NCBI RefSeq assembly: GCF_902459735.1
Contig: NZ_CABPRV010000002.1
Location: 1-64,000, forward strand
Reading direction: 5' to 3'
Length of the DNA: 64,000 nt
DNA from: Pandoraea capi
Lineage (GTDB): Bacteria > Pseudomonadota > Gammaproteobacteria > Burkholderiales > Burkholderiaceae
The notes beneath the pieces are model-generated. The model searched no databases and had not been told where the DNA came from. It worked only from the letters and a program-made list of their open reading frames with translations. Shown here piece after piece: positions 18,480 to 28,017 of this stretch; within the stretch, counting starts at the first letter, position 1; every line of letters begins with the position of its first letter. Position numbers and translations under genes: made by a program.

Positions 18480-19628
18480 ATGCGACGTAAAGTTCTGATC
18501 ACGATGGCAAGCCTGGCCGCCGCCATGCTGGTCTCCGCTTGCGGCAAGCAGGAGAACACGACGGCGAGTGCGCCTGCGGCGGCGTCCGATGCGCAGGCGT
18601 CGGCGGCCACGGCCGGCAAGGGCCCGATGGGCGTCGCGTTCGTCTACATCGGCAACCCGGGCGACGCCGGCTGGACCTACGCCCACGAACAGGGCGCGAA
18701 GGCCGTCGAAGCGAAGTATGGCGACAAGGTCACGGTGACCCGCGTGGAGAACGTGCCGGAAGGCGCTGACTCGGAGCGCGTGTTCCGCGATCTGGCGAGC
18801 AAGGGCAACAAGCTCGTCTTCGGTACGTCGTTCGGTTACATGGACTCGATGGTCAAGACGGCCGCCGACTTCCCGGACGTGACGTTCGAGCACGCCACGG
18901 GCTTCAAGTCGGCGCCGAACCTCGGTACGTACGACGTCCGCACGTATGAAGGCGCGCATCTGGCCGGTGTGGTCGGCGGGCATGTGACGAAGTCGAACGT
19001 GATCGGCTATGTGGCGTCGGTGCCGATTCCCGAAGTGATCCGCAACATCGATGCGTTCACCATCGCCGCGCGCGAAGTCAATCCGAAGGTCAAGGTGAAG
19101 GTCGTCTGGATCAATAGCTGGTTCGATCCGGGCAAGGAGCGTCAGGCCGCCGAATCGCTCGTGGGGCAGGGCGCTGACGTGCTGATGCAGAACGTCGACT
19201 CGGCCGTCGTCATGCAAGTGGCGGAAGAGAAGAAGATTCACGCTTTCGGCTGGGATTCCGACATGAGCAAGTTCGGCCCGAACGCGCATCTCGCCTCGGC
19301 GGCCATCGACTGGAGCAAGTACTACATCCGCACGGTCGACGAAGTCATGCAAGGGACGTGGAAGAACACGCCGGTCTGGGGCGGCATCAAGGAAGACGAG
19401 ATCAACCTCGTGGCCATCAACGACAAGGCGGTGCCGGAAGCGGCGCGCAAGGCCGTGGCGGCGCGTCACGATGCCATTCGCGACGGCAAGTACGACCCGT
19501 TCACCGGTCCGATCAAGGGGCAGGACGGCAAGGAAATCGTGCCCGCAGGCAAGACCCTGAACGACGACGAGAAACACCAGATCAACTGGTTCGTGGAAGG
19601 TGTCGAGGGCTCGTTGCCCAAGCAGTAA
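18480..19628 (+). CDS. BMP family substrate-binding lipoprotein
   Basis: A 382-residue lipoprotein of the Bmp/PnrA family, which binds purine nucleosides or related ligands outside the inner membrane. The signal peptide ends in a lipobox LVSAC, giving a lipidated Cys near residue 20, followed by an Ala/Thr-rich linker. The binding core starts MGVAFVYIGNPGDAGWTYAHEQG and has SVPIPEVIRNIDAFTIAAREVNP and GADVLMQNVDS. AGGAGA lies before the ATG at 18480, favouring it over an ATG 18 bases upstream. It ends the transporter operon, with a strong terminator behind it. Confidence 0.92.
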   Translation: MRRKVLITMASLAAAMLVSACGKQENTTASAPAAASDAQASAATAGKGPMGVAFVYIGNPGDAGWTYAHEQGAKAVEAKYGDKVTVTRVENVPEGADSERVFRDLASKGNKLVFGTSFGYMDSMVKTAADFPDVTFEHATGFKSAPNLGTYDVRTYEGAHLAGVVGGHVTKSNVIGYVASVPIPEVIRNIDAFTIAAREVNPKVKVKVVWINSWFDPGKERQAAESLVGQGADVLMQNVDSAVVMQVAEEKKIHAFGWDSDMSKFGPNAHLASAAIDWSKYYIRTVDEVMQGTWKNTPVWGGIKEDEINLVAINDKAVPEAARKAVAARHDAIRDGKYDPFTGPIKGQDGKEIVPAGKTLNDDEKHQINWFVEGVEGSLPKQ

Positions 19629-19704
19629 GGGGCGACGGGGGCGCGCTAACGCGCGCAGCTGCCCGAAGCGATTCGGTGCGGCCGTGTGTGGCAACGCGCT
19701 GAGG

Positions 19705-19736
19705 AAGAACCGCCGGTATTTACCGGCGGTTCTTTT
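19705..19736 (+). terminator. Terminator of the nucleoside ABC operon
   Basis: Perfect 14-base arms (19705-19718 and 19721-19734) with core GAACCGCCGG end in a run of four T residues. It lies 77 bases after the BMP lipoprotein stop. Confidence 0.9.
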
Positions 19737-19888
19737 ATGGACGCCCGGAGGACGAATGTCCCGCTGCGGACAGGACTGTTCCCAAGTGGGAGGGTCGACC
19801 GAGGGGCGCGTGACACGCATCGGTGCTAAAATGCCAGGTTTCGTGGCGCAATTTCGTGCCGCCGCACTTCATCTCCCGGATACCGCCT

Positions 19889-21484
19889 GTGCTGTCTACC
19901 GCCAATATCACGATGCAATTCGGCGCCAAGCCGCTCTTCGAGAACATCTCCGTCAAGTTCGGCGGGGGCAACCGCTATGGCCTGATCGGCGCCAACGGCT
20001 GCGGCAAGTCCACGTTCATGAAGATTCTCGGCAGCGATCTGGAACCGAGTGGCGGCAACGTCATGCTCGAACCCAACGTGCGTCTGGGTAAGCTCAAGCA
20101 GGACCAGTTCGCCTACGAAGACATGCGCGTGCTCGACGTCGTGATGATGGGCCACACCGAAATGTGGGCCGCCATGAGCGAGCGCGACGCGATTTACGCG
20201 AATCCGGAAGCGACGGACGACGATTACATGCACGCCGCCGAACTCGAAGCGAAGTTCGCCGAGTACGACGGCTATACGGCCGAGGCGCGTGCGGGCGAGC
20301 TGTTGCTGGGCGTGGGCATTCCGACGGAGCAGCATCAGGGGCCCATGAGCAACGTCGCACCGGGCTGGAAGCTGCGTGTGCTGCTCGCGCAGGCGCTGTT
20401 CTCGAACCCGGACGTGCTGCTGCTCGACGAACCGACCAACAACCTGGACATCAATACGATCCGCTGGCTGGAAGACGTGCTCAACGAGCGCAACTCCACC
20501 ATGATCATCATTTCGCACGATCGCCACTTCCTGAATGCCGTGTGCACGCACATGGCCGACATGGACTACGGCACGCTGAAGATCTACCCGGGCAATTACG
20601 ACGACTACATGCTGGCGTCGGCACAGGCCCGTGAGCGTCAGATGGCGGCCAACGCGAAGGCGAAGGAACGCATCACCGACTTGCAGGACTTCGTGCGCCG
20701 CTTCTCGGCAAACAAGTCGAAGGCGCGTCAGGCGACGAGCCGTCTCAAGCAGATCGACAAGATCAAGGTCGAGGACATCAAGCCGTCGTCGCGTCAGAAC
20801 CCGTTCATTCGTTTCGAATTCGAGAAGAAGCTGCATAACCTCGCGTTCGAATTCGAAGGGATTTCGAAGGCCTACGACCGTCCGATCTTCAAGAATTACT
20901 CCGGCGCTGTGCGCGCGGGCGAACGTGTCGCGATCATCGGTGAGAACGGCGCCGGCAAGACCACGCTGCTGCGTAGCCTGATGACGGACCTGTCGGTCGA
21001 TGCGGGCAATGTGAAGTGGGCCGAAAACGCGAACATCGGTTACATGCCGCAGGATACGTCCGAGGCATTCCCGCAGGACATGACGCTGACCGACTGGATG
21101 ACGCAATGGGGCAAGGAAGGCGATGACGATCAGGTCATTCGCGGCTCGCTCGGCCGTCTGCTGTTCGGTGGCGACGACGTGGGCAAGTCGGTGCGGGTGC
21201 TCTCCGGTGGTGAGAAAGGCCGCATGATCTGGGGCAAGCTGATGCTTGGCCGTCACAACGTCATGATGATGGACGAACCGACCAACCACATGGACATGGA
21301 GTCGATCGAGTCGCTTCAGATCGCCCTGGACAAGTACCCGGGCACACTGATTTTCGTCTCGCATGACCGTGAATTTGTGTCGGGTCTGGCTACGCGCATC
21401 ATTGAAGTGAAGAACGACGGCACGCTGGTCGATTACGCCGGCACTTACGACGAATACCTGGCCAGCCAGGGCGTGGAAGTCTGA
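19889..21484 (+). CDS. ABC-F family ATPase, YbiT-like
   Basis: A 531-residue soluble protein with two ABC domains and no membrane segments, as expected for ABC-F proteins that act on the ribosome. Motifs: GANGCGKST and [11 protein letters not shown] in domain one, [19 protein letters not shown] and [11 protein letters not shown] in domain two, joined by a basic helical linker ([19 protein letters not shown]). A GTG start at 19889 gives the N-terminus [12 protein letters not shown] and the length of E. coli YbiT (530). The cellular role of YbiT-type ABC-F proteins (translation factor or stress) is not fully settled. Confidence 0.9.
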   Translation: MLSTANITMQFGAKPLFENISVKFGGGNRYGLIGANGCGKSTFMKILGSDLEPSGGNVMLEPNVRLGKLKQDQFAYEDMRVLDVVMMGHTEMWAAMSERDAIYANPEATDDDYMHAAELEAKFAEYDGYTAEARAGELLLGVGIPTEQHQGPMSNVAPGWKLRVLLAQALFSNPDVLLLDEPTNNLDINTIRWLEDVLNERNSTMIIISHDRHFLNAVCTHMADMDYGTLKIYPGNYDDYMLASAQARERQMAANAKAKERITDLQDFVRRFSANKSKARQATSRLKQIDKIKVEDIKPSSRQNPFIRFEFEKKLHNLAFEFEGISKAYDRPIFKNYSGAVRAGERVAIIGENGAGKTTLLRSLMTDLSVDAGNVKWAENANIGYMPQDTSEAFPQDMTLTDWMTQWGKEGDDDQVIRGSLGRLLFGGDDVGKSVRVLSGGEKGRMIWGKLMLGRHNVMMMDEPTNHMDMESIESLQIALDKYPGTLIFVSHDREFVSGLATRIIEVKNDGTLVDYAGTYDEYLASQGVEV

Positions 21485-21802
21485 CGGCTGACGCGACGCG
21501 TCGTACCCGGTAGTTCCCGACAGGGCGCTTGCACGGCAGGCGCCCTGTTTGCGTTTACGGTGCACGTCCAGTCGGTCGCGCGCCGGTGGCTTGTGTTCAA
21601 GCTGTGATGGCCGTGTTGCTCCCTGTGGAGGGGGCGGTCACGGAGGTTTGTCCGACGGTCGTCTCGGAATGTCGGAAAGCGGGCCTCGGACAAAACCGAT
21701 TTCATCGGTGCCATGCGATGCCCGATGGCGAGCGGACTACAATGGCCCTTCGCCGTTCATTCGTCGCTATTGGATTAACCGGACGTCAGCAGGAGACATG
21801 AC
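21485..21802. other. Gene-free stretch between ABC-F and aldehyde dehydrogenase
   Basis: No gene seen. The left part holds a terminator for the ABC-F gene (21520-21550); the right part must hold the aldehyde dehydrogenase promoter, with the AGGAGA ribosome site at its end. Confidence 0.55.
21520..21550 (+). terminator. Probable terminator of the ABC-F gene
   Basis: ACAGGGCGC and GCGCCCTGT arms (9 bp) flank an 11-base loop and run into TTT. The T-run is short, so confidence is moderate. Confidence 0.6.
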
Positions 21803-23236
21803 ATGAAGACTTACGACAAATTTTTCATCGATGGCCAGTGGGTCACACCCGTCGGGCGCGGCACGCTGGACGTTTTTCACTCCGCAGACGCGAAGCTCAT
21901 GGGTCGCATTCCCGAGGGTGCGGCGGAAGATGCCGACGCGGCTATTGCAGCCGCAAGCAAGGCGCGTGACGCCTGGGCGGCTACGACACCGGCCGAGCGT
22001 GCGACCTACCTGCGCAAGATCGCGGCGGGCCTGAAGGCTCGCACCGACGAACTGGCGCAGGTCATGACGGGCGAGACGGGCATGCCGATCAAACTGGTGC
22101 GTGCCATTCAGGTTGGTGGTCCCGTCTATCACTGGAACAAGTATGCCGAACTGGTCGAATCGTTCGCTTTCGAGGCGCGTGTCGGCAATTCGCTGGTGGT
22201 GCGTGAGCCTGTGGGGGTGGTCGGCGCCATCACGCCGTGGAACTACCCGCTCAATCAAATCACATTGAAGGTCGCGCCGGCGTTGGCTGCGGGATGCCCC
22301 GTCGTGCTCAAACCTTCCGAAGTTGCTCCGTTCAATGCTTTCATCCTCGCCGAAGTGATCGCCGAGGCGGGGTTGCCTGCGGGCGTCTTCAATCTCGTGA
22401 CGGGATTGGGACCGGTTGTCGGCGAGGTGCTGGCACGTCATCCGGATGTGGACATGGTGTCGTTCACCGGGTCGACGCGTGCGGGCAAGCTGGTATCCGA
22501 AGTGGCCTCGCAGACGGTCAAACGCGTGGCACTGGAGCTGGGTGGCAAATCGGCGTCCGTGGTACTCGACGACGCCGATCTGGCCGCAGCGGTCAAAGGC
22601 ACGCTCAATGCCTGCTATCTGAATTCGGGGCAAACCTGCTCGGCGCACACGCGTATGCTCGTGCCAGCGTCTCGTTACGACGAGATCAAGGCACTTGCGC
22701 AGGACGCCGTGGCGCGTTTCACGTTGGGCGATCCACGTGAAGAGACGACGCGGCTCGGACCGCTGGCGTCTGCGGCGCAGCAAGAGCGCGTGCAGACCTA
22801 TATTCGCAAGGGATTGGCGGAAGGGGCCGAATTGATTGCGGGTGGGGAGAGCGTGCCGGCTGGCTTCGAAGCGGGCTTCTTCGTGCAGCCGACCGTACTC
22901 GGGCGTGTGACGCCCGACGCCACGGTGGCGCAGGAAGAGATTTTTGGCCCGGTGCTGTCCATCATCACCTATCAGGACGAGGCGGACGCCGTGCGCATTG
23001 CCAACGATTCCATTTACGGATTGGGTGGTGGCGTGTGGTCAGGCGATGAAGCGCGCGCGGTGCGCGTGGCACGCCAGATTCGTACCGGTCAGGTGGATAT
23101 CAACGGCGGGGAGTTCAACGTGCAGGCCCCGTTTGGCGGCTTCAAGCAATCGGGGCACGGGCGTGAGAACGGCGTGTATGGTTTCGAGGAATTCCTCGAA
23201 TACAAGTCGCTTCAGTTCAAGTCGACGAAGTCGTAG
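21803..23236 (+). CDS. NAD(P)-dependent aldehyde dehydrogenase
   Basis: A 477-residue cytosolic aldehyde dehydrogenase. Seen are PWNYPLNQ near residue 145, the cofactor loop FTGSTRAGK, the general-base Glu in ELGGKS near 249, and the catalytic Cys in NSGQTCSA near 283. It ends with the usual PFGGFKQSGHGRENG. A strong AGGAGA leader precedes the ATG. It resembles the broad group of bacterial ALDHs acting on aliphatic or aromatic aldehydes; the physiological substrate is not evident. Its last 20 bases overlap the 3' end of a convergent DUF1289 gene. Confidence 0.9.
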   Translation: MKTYDKFFIDGQWVTPVGRGTLDVFHSADAKLMGRIPEGAAEDADAAIAAASKARDAWAATTPAERATYLRKIAAGLKARTDELAQVMTGETGMPIKLVRAIQVGGPVYHWNKYAELVESFAFEARVGNSLVVREPVGVVGAITPWNYPLNQITLKVAPALAAGCPVVLKPSEVAPFNAFILAEVIAEAGLPAGVFNLVTGLGPVVGEVLARHPDVDMVSFTGSTRAGKLVSEVASQTVKRVALELGGKSASVVLDDADLAAAVKGTLNACYLNSGQTCSAHTRMLVPASRYDEIKALAQDAVARFTLGDPREETTRLGPLASAAQQERVQTYIRKGLAEGAELIAGGESVPAGFEAGFFVQPTVLGRVTPDATVAQEEIFGPVLSIITYQDEADAVRIANDSIYGLGGGVWSGDEARAVRVARQIRTGQVDINGGEFNVQAPFGGFKQSGHGRENGVYGFEEFLEYKSLQFKSTKS

Positions 23237-23432
23237 AACCGTTGTCGCAGAAGCGCATCGCCGTGCCGTCGCGGGTGATGCGCGCCCACACCGCCGCTTT
23301 CTCTTCCTCGGTAAAGAATACCCAGTTGGAGACTTCGTAGGCGGTGCGGCCGCAGCCTTTGCAGACGTCGTCGAAGAGTGTCGAGCAAACGCCAATGCAG
23401 GGGCTGTCGGGGCGGTCGTGCAATTCGGACAT
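23217..23432 (-). CDS. DUF1289 small Cys-motif protein
   Basis: A 71-residue protein of the DUF1289 family. It has a four-cysteine pattern, SPCIGVCSTLFDDVCKGCGRT, that probably binds zinc or an iron-sulfur cluster, then the family's WVFFTEEEKAAVWARI helix. I take the ATG at 23432; a GTG 36 bases further up is possible. Neither has a strong ribosome site. Its 3' end overlaps the convergent aldehyde dehydrogenase by 20 bases. Function unknown. Confidence 0.8.
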   Translation of the reverse strand: MSELHDRPDSPCIGVCSTLFDDVCKGCGRTAYEVSNWVFFTEEEKAAVWARITRDGTAMRFCDNGSTTSST

Positions 23433-23629
23433 AGGGGCAGATTCGGCCAGCGCTGGCTGGGGTGTCACAGGATGTCGCCATTATCGCATCGATGCCTGGG
23501 GGCGGTTTCGATTCCCCTACGGCCAGGATCGGGCGGTGGACATTTATGCGGATTTCCGGTTGGGGGCGGCCATCATCGATGGATAGCCTCGTCCCTGTGT
23601 GCTTGTGGCCGTTACCCACTGGTCGGAAA

Positions 23630-24934
23630 TTACCAGCGGAAAACGCTGTAGCCGATGCGCACCTGTGATCGCGAATGATGGTTGTAGTCGAGCAAGTCTT
23701 CGCCGTAGCCGGTGAAGTAGCCGAGCCAGATGTAGCCACCGGTGCCGGGGATCAGTTTGCCGAGCGGGTAAGTCACTTGCACATCGACGCTGCCGTAATT
23801 GCGTTTCATGCCTTTGCGCAGCGTCGCGCCGATCTGCCAGCCGTTAGGCTTGCCCCACAGCACGAGCAGATCCATATAGCCGCGGTAGTTCTGGATGTCG
23901 GGGTTGTCCTTCTTTTCCAGATACGCGTAGAGCTTCGGCGCCACCGTCCAGTGGTATTCGGACGGGTTGCCGAACGTGAGGATCGGTTTGACGAAGACGG
24001 TATTGATGCTGCGGGAGTCGTCGCCAGCCTTGCCGTTGGATTCGTGTTCGATGCCGGCGGCAACGCCGAGCGACGAGAACCAGCCGGCGCGTACCCCGGT
24101 GTCCGGGACGTAGTAGAAAAAGCTCGGACGGTAGTTCGAGTCACGGAAGGGCGCTGACTCCGCTTCCAGATTCCATATCGACAATTGCGTGTAGCCGAAA
24201 TACAGGTTGTCGAGGAAGGACTTCGATGCGGGGTTGTCCGGCTTCAGAATGTGGAACTTGAAACTCAGTTGGAACCGCGCGTTGGCGTCGCCGTTCTTGC
24301 CGAAAGCGATGTACATCGGCTCGTTGGACGAGATACGAGCAAATTCGGCGTCGGCAGTGGGCGCGATGGCGTCGGCGGAGGTGGCCGCCACGGCGTCCGA
24401 AGCGGGTGAGGTAGCCGCTGCCGCACCGATACCGGTGCCAGCGGCGGTGGCCGATGCGCTGCCGTCTGACGGCAGCGGCGTAGCGGCGACCATGGGTTCT
24501 GCGGGCGCTGCGCGGTCGAGGACGATAGTCGTGGTCGAGGCGTCCCAGTCGACGGGCTCGATGCGTACGGCGCCGCGTAATTCCTTTGGCAGTACGGCCG
24601 AATAGGCGACGCGGCGGAATTGCCCGTTGGCGAGCGTCACCTGTGCCGGCGCGATCGCTTCGCGCTTGAGTTGCAGCAGTGTGGGCTTGAAGTCGTCGTT
24701 GGAAATGCGCACGACGATTTCGTCCGGCAACTTGATCGTTTTTCTGCCCGGCGTGTCTTGCGTGGCCAGCAGTGTCAGTTGCAGCGGCGCGCCGCCCGCG
24801 AGCGCACGAGGTGGTTGAAGCAGCGACAGGTCGGCGTGTGCGACGCCGCTCAGGGCCAGGCAGAGGGCTGAAGCGCCGATCTGGATGGCGCGTCGCGGCG
24901 ATGGGGCGAACGTAACGAGATTCGTCTTGGGCAT
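23630..24934 (-). CDS. pldA: Outer-membrane phospholipase A
   Basis: A 434-residue protein with a signal peptide (positively charged start, then IGASALCLALSGVAHA). The C-terminal half is a beta barrel of the PldA family, carrying the active-site motif IEHESNGK (His297, Ser299) and the following SRSINTVFVKP; the last residue is Trp after RIGYSVFRW, as in outer-membrane barrels. PldA hydrolyses phospholipids that reach the outer leaflet. The region at about residues 20-230 is longer than in E. coli PldA and contains an Ala/Thr-rich low-complexity stretch. It lies 47 bases after a diguanylate cyclase gene on the same strand. Confidence 0.88.
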   Translation of the reverse strand: MPKTNLVTFAPSPRRAIQIGASALCLALSGVAHADLSLLQPPRALAGGAPLQLTLLATQDTPGRKTIKLPDEIVVRISNDDFKPTLLQLKREAIAPAQVTLANGQFRRVAYSAVLPKELRGAVRIEPVDWDASTTTIVLDRAAPAEPMVAATPLPSDGSASATAAGTGIGAAAATSPASDAVAATSADAIAPTADAEFARISSNEPMYIAFGKNGDANARFQLSFKFHILKPDNPASKSFLDNLYFGYTQLSIWNLEAESAPFRDSNYRPSFFYYVPDTGVRAGWFSSLGVAAGIEHESNGKAGDDSRSINTVFVKPILTFGNPSEYHWTVAPKLYAYLEKKDNPDIQNYRGYMDLLVLWGKPNGWQIGATLRKGMKRNYGSVDVQVTYPLGKLIPGTGGYIWLGYFTGYGEDLLDYNHHSRSQVRIGYSVFRW

Positions 24935-24981
24935 CGGTCCGGTCTGAGTTGGCGGCCTCAGGCGGAGATGCCCGAAGCCGG

Positions 24982-26658
24982 TTAAGGCTCGCCCCGGGTG
25001 AGCACCCGGAGGTCGGATTCGCGGGCGCAGCGGTCGCGTCCGCGAGATTTGGCAAGGTACAGGGCGGCGTCTGCCCGTTGCAGCCACGCATTGTCGTCGT
25101 CTCCCTCATGCCACTGGGCGACGCCGGCACTTATCGTGAACTGTAGCGCCCGGCCATCGACATTGATGCGTGCTGCACGAACGGCTTCGCGCAGGCGCTC
25201 TGCGGCGTCGAAGGCTCGTGCCTCGATGGCGCCACTCAGGATAATAGCGAATTCTTCGCCACCCAAACGACCGCAGATGTCATCTTCGCGTAACGATTCG
25301 TGACAAAGCCGCACGAATGTGGCCAGTACCGTGTCGCCAAGCGCATGGCCCCACGTGTCGTTGATCTGCTTGAAATGGTCGAGATCGACGAGGATGACGC
25401 TGGTCGGTACGTCGGCGGCATCGGCCTGAATGACTTCGGCGCGCAGGCGCTTGAGGAAGTGTCCGCGAGACAGGGCGCCCGTGAGGGCGTCGTACTTGAC
25501 CTCATGTTCCAGCGCGGCGTTCTTGGCGAGCGTATTGGTCAGTTGCAGCTTTTCGCGGCGCAGATAGCGAATGAGCAGGTACGACGCACCGGCGAGGCTG
25601 AGCAGCAACGCGAATACCAGCGCAGCATAACGGCGACGTTCCACGGAGAGGCTGCCGAGCGTGGGTGCTTCGATCATGGTGTAGATCACCATTTCGCCGT
25701 CTGATGAGGCCTCGGCTTCGAGCAGATACGGCTGATTGTCCGGGCGCACCCGCACCAGTCGTGCGTTGTGTGCGGTTTCTTCGTCGTCCGGGGGCAGTCG
25801 CAAAAAGTCCGGCGTGCCGGGCGCAAGGTCGTAGCTCTCGATGGGAACGACCGTGAAATCCTCTTGCAGGTAAAGGTGGCGACGTTCCGTGCGCGAGAGT
25901 TTGAACACGGCGGCGCCGGGCACCGCGAGGCCGGTGAAGGTCGGGTCGTTGGCGAGCACGATCACGCCGTTGGTGTCGGTGATGAACGACGCGCCGCTGT
26001 CGACCCAATGCGACAGGCGTCGGATACCGAGCTTCACGACCACCACGCCGACGAGCATGCCGTCCTGATAGACGGGGGCGGTGAAGTAGATGCCGGGGAG
26101 TCCCGTCTTGCGGCCTGTCACGTACTGCTGGCCCGAGCCGCCGAGCACGGCGGCATTGAAGTACGCGCGGTCACCGTAACGATCGCCGATCAGCGGATTC
26201 GACGAGTTGAAGTCGCTGGACGCGATCGTAATGCCGTCGGGGGTGCCCAGCCAGACGAGGTCCGCGCCGAAATACAACTGCGCTGCGCGCAGCAGTTCGT
26301 TGACCGGCTTGAGTACCGGGTCGGCCAGCAGCGTCTCGCGAGCCTTTTCCTGTGGCACGTTCGTGAGCGGGTGCGTGGCAATCGTTCTGGCCGCCTGCTG
26401 GAGCTGCTCGATCTGGGCCAGCACTTGCGGAATGCCCCGGATCAGGATCAGGTCCTGGTTGACTGTGTGAACGGTGCCGTGCGCGAGCCGGGTGGCAATG
26501 CTGCGTTCCTCATACAGCAGACGTGCCGCACGATTCGCGACGAGCTGGTCGGCGGCGAAGCGCGCCAGCGCCCAGGCGATGAGAACGCAGACGAGGACGG
26601 CCAGACCGCGCACGAAAGCGGACGCGGCATGGTGACGGTTGAGAAGAGCGTAGACCAA
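24982..26658 (-). CDS. Membrane diguanylate cyclase with periplasmic sensor domain
   Basis: A 558-residue enzyme that makes c-di-GMP. The N-terminal membrane helix (ALAVLVCVLIAWALARF-like) and a second one near residue 345 bracket a periplasmic Cache-type sensor (IASSDFNSSNPLIGDRYGDRAYF, GIYFTAPVYQDGMLVGVVVVK). The GGDEF domain has GGEEF at 466-470 and an inhibitory RxxD site (Arg457, Asp460) five residues before it, so the enzyme should be active and product-inhibited. The open frame begins at a TTG without a good ribosome site, so the exact start is uncertain. It follows an EAL gene by 24 bases. Confidence 0.88.
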   Translation of the reverse strand: MVYALLNRHHAASAFVRGLAVLVCVLIAWALARFAADQLVANRAARLLYEERSIATRLAHGTVHTVNQDLILIRGIPQVLAQIEQLQQAARTIATHPLTNVPQEKARETLLADPVLKPVNELLRAAQLYFGADLVWLGTPDGITIASSDFNSSNPLIGDRYGDRAYFNAAVLGGSGQQYVTGRKTGLPGIYFTAPVYQDGMLVGVVVVKLGIRRLSHWVDSGASFITDTNGVIVLANDPTFTGLAVPGAAVFKLSRTERRHLYLQEDFTVVPIESYDLAPGTPDFLRLPPDDEETAHNARLVRVRPDNQPYLLEAEASSDGEMVIYTMIEAPTLGSLSVERRRYAALVFALLLSLAGASYLLIRYLRREKLQLTNTLAKNAALEHEVKYDALTGALSRGHFLKRLRAEVIQADAADVPTSVILVDLDHFKQINDTWGHALGDTVLATFVRLCHESLREDDICGRLGGEEFAIILSGAIEARAFDAAERLREAVRAARINVDGRALQFTISAGVAQWHEGDDDNAWLQRADAALYLAKSRGRDRCARESDLRVLTRGEP

Positions 26659-26682
26659 CGGCTGGTGCGGTTGCTGACGCGT

Positions 26683-28017
26683 TTACAGGCGCCCGTGCCA
26701 GTCTCGAATGAACGTCTCGATGTGCCCGGGCGGTAAGGGACGCGTGCAATGATACCCTTGCCACGCATGACAGCCCAGCGACGCGAGTGCATCGCGTTGC
26801 GCACTGGTCTCCACGCCTTCGGCCACGGTCTCGATTTCGAGCTTGCGGGCGATGGCGATGATCGCGCGAATCAGCTCCGTGTCGTAGCCACCGAGCAGGA
26901 CCCCGGCCACGAACTGGTAATCGATCTTGACCGTGCCGAACGGCCAGCGCTTCAGACGCACGAAGCTGGAGTAGCCCGTGCCGAAGTCGTCGAGCGACAG
27001 ACGAACGCCCATCGCCACGAGTTCGTTCATCAGCGTGGCGGCTTCGTCGAGATGCGAGATCAACGATGATTCCGTAATCTCGATTTCCAGCTTGTCCGGC
27101 GGCACACGGTGGTGCTTGAGGGCGTAGCGAACCGTTTCGAGCGTCTGGACGCGCATTTGCTGCGCCGACAGGTTCACGGCCACGCGCGGGTATTCTTCGC
27201 CGTCGGTGTGCCACTTATCGAGCTGACGACAGGCTTCGTGCAATGTCCAGTCGCCGATCGGACCGATGACGTCGCAGCGCTCGGCGGCCGGGATGAATTC
27301 GCCCGGCATGATGAGTTCGTCGTCGCGCTGCCAACGGATCAGGGCTTCCAGCCCGGTCAGCCGGTGGGTTCGCATGTCGATCTGCGGCTGGTAGTGCAGG
27401 CGAAACTCCGAGTCCGACAGGGCGCGTCCGATGGCGCTGCGCCAGTAATGCTCGTTGCCTGCGTCGTCGGGCGGCGCGATGCCCTCGGTCGGTGCGGAAG
27501 GGGCTTCGGTGACGAGAAAACGCGAGGCGCTCTCCCGAATGGCCTGATCGGCGATATCCGAGGTGTGCTCCAGCAGCGTTGCCGGCCATACCGGCACCTG
27601 GGGCAGGTGCGTCACGCCAGCTGAAATGATGGGGTAGAGCAGTCCGTTGCCGCACGGAACCGGTGATTCGCCCGCGCGGATGAAGCGTCGCGTGATCTGC
27701 ACGGCGGCCTCGCGGCTTCCGAGGTCGCGCAGCAGAATGGCGATCTGTTGATCCGATACGCGGCCGATGAGGTCGCGACGGCGAATGCGCGAGCCAATGC
27801 GAAACGCCACCGTCGCGAGCAGATCGGCGTCGGAGATGGCGGATTGGCTGGTCGCCGTGCGTTGACCCCGGCCCACGTGCAGCACGATGAGCGCGCTGTG
27901 ACTGTTGGGTGGACTCGGGGTACGCAGCTCAAGGCTGAGGGCGCGCAATAGCCGCTGGCGGTCCAGCAGCAGATCGGCGAGGACGACTTGCCGTCGCAGC
28001 GCGTTCGTATCGTTCAT
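26683..28017 (-). CDS. EAL-domain c-di-GMP phosphodiesterase with degenerate GGDEF
   Basis: A 444-residue protein without membrane segments. The N-terminal region (about 1-170) looks like a decayed GGDEF domain: RVSDQQIAILLRDL stands where GGDEF should be. The EAL domain keeps the catalytic set: GLEALIRW, the Asn in VAVNLSAQQM, Glu in LEIEITES, DDFGTGYSS with metal Asp residues, Lys in VKIDYQFV, and AEGVET. It should therefore cleave c-di-GMP. It is the first gene of a likely operon with a diguanylate cyclase and pldA, giving opposing enzymes one promoter. Confidence 0.9.
   Translation of the reverse strand: MNDTNALRRQVVLADLLLDRQRLLRALSLELRTPSPPNSHSALIVLHVGRGQRTATSQSAISDADLLATVAFRIGSRIRRRDLIGRVSDQQIAILLRDLGSREAAVQITRRFIRAGESPVPCGNGLLYPIISAGVTHLPQVPVWPATLLEHTSDIADQAIRESASRFLVTEAPSAPTEGIAPPDDAGNEHYWRSAIGRALSDSEFRLHYQPQIDMRTHRLTGLEALIRWQRDDELIMPGEFIPAAERCDVIGPIGDWTLHEACRQLDKWHTDGEEYPRVAVNLSAQQMRVQTLETVRYALKHHRVPPDKLEIEITESSLISHLDEAATLMNELVAMGVRLSLDDFGTGYSSFVRLKRWPFGTVKIDYQFVAGVLLGGYDTELIRAIIAIARKLEIETVAEGVETSAQRDALASLGCHAWQGYHCTRPLPPGHIETFIRDWHGRL

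Noticed and set aside
19826-21565. 579-codon minus-strand frame opposite the ABC-F gene
   Set aside because: Antisense shadow of a clear ABC-F protein.
23500-23525. TTTCGATTCCCC segment resembling a tRNA T-arm
   Set aside because: The T-stem does not pair, and no acceptor, D or anticodon arm can be built around it.
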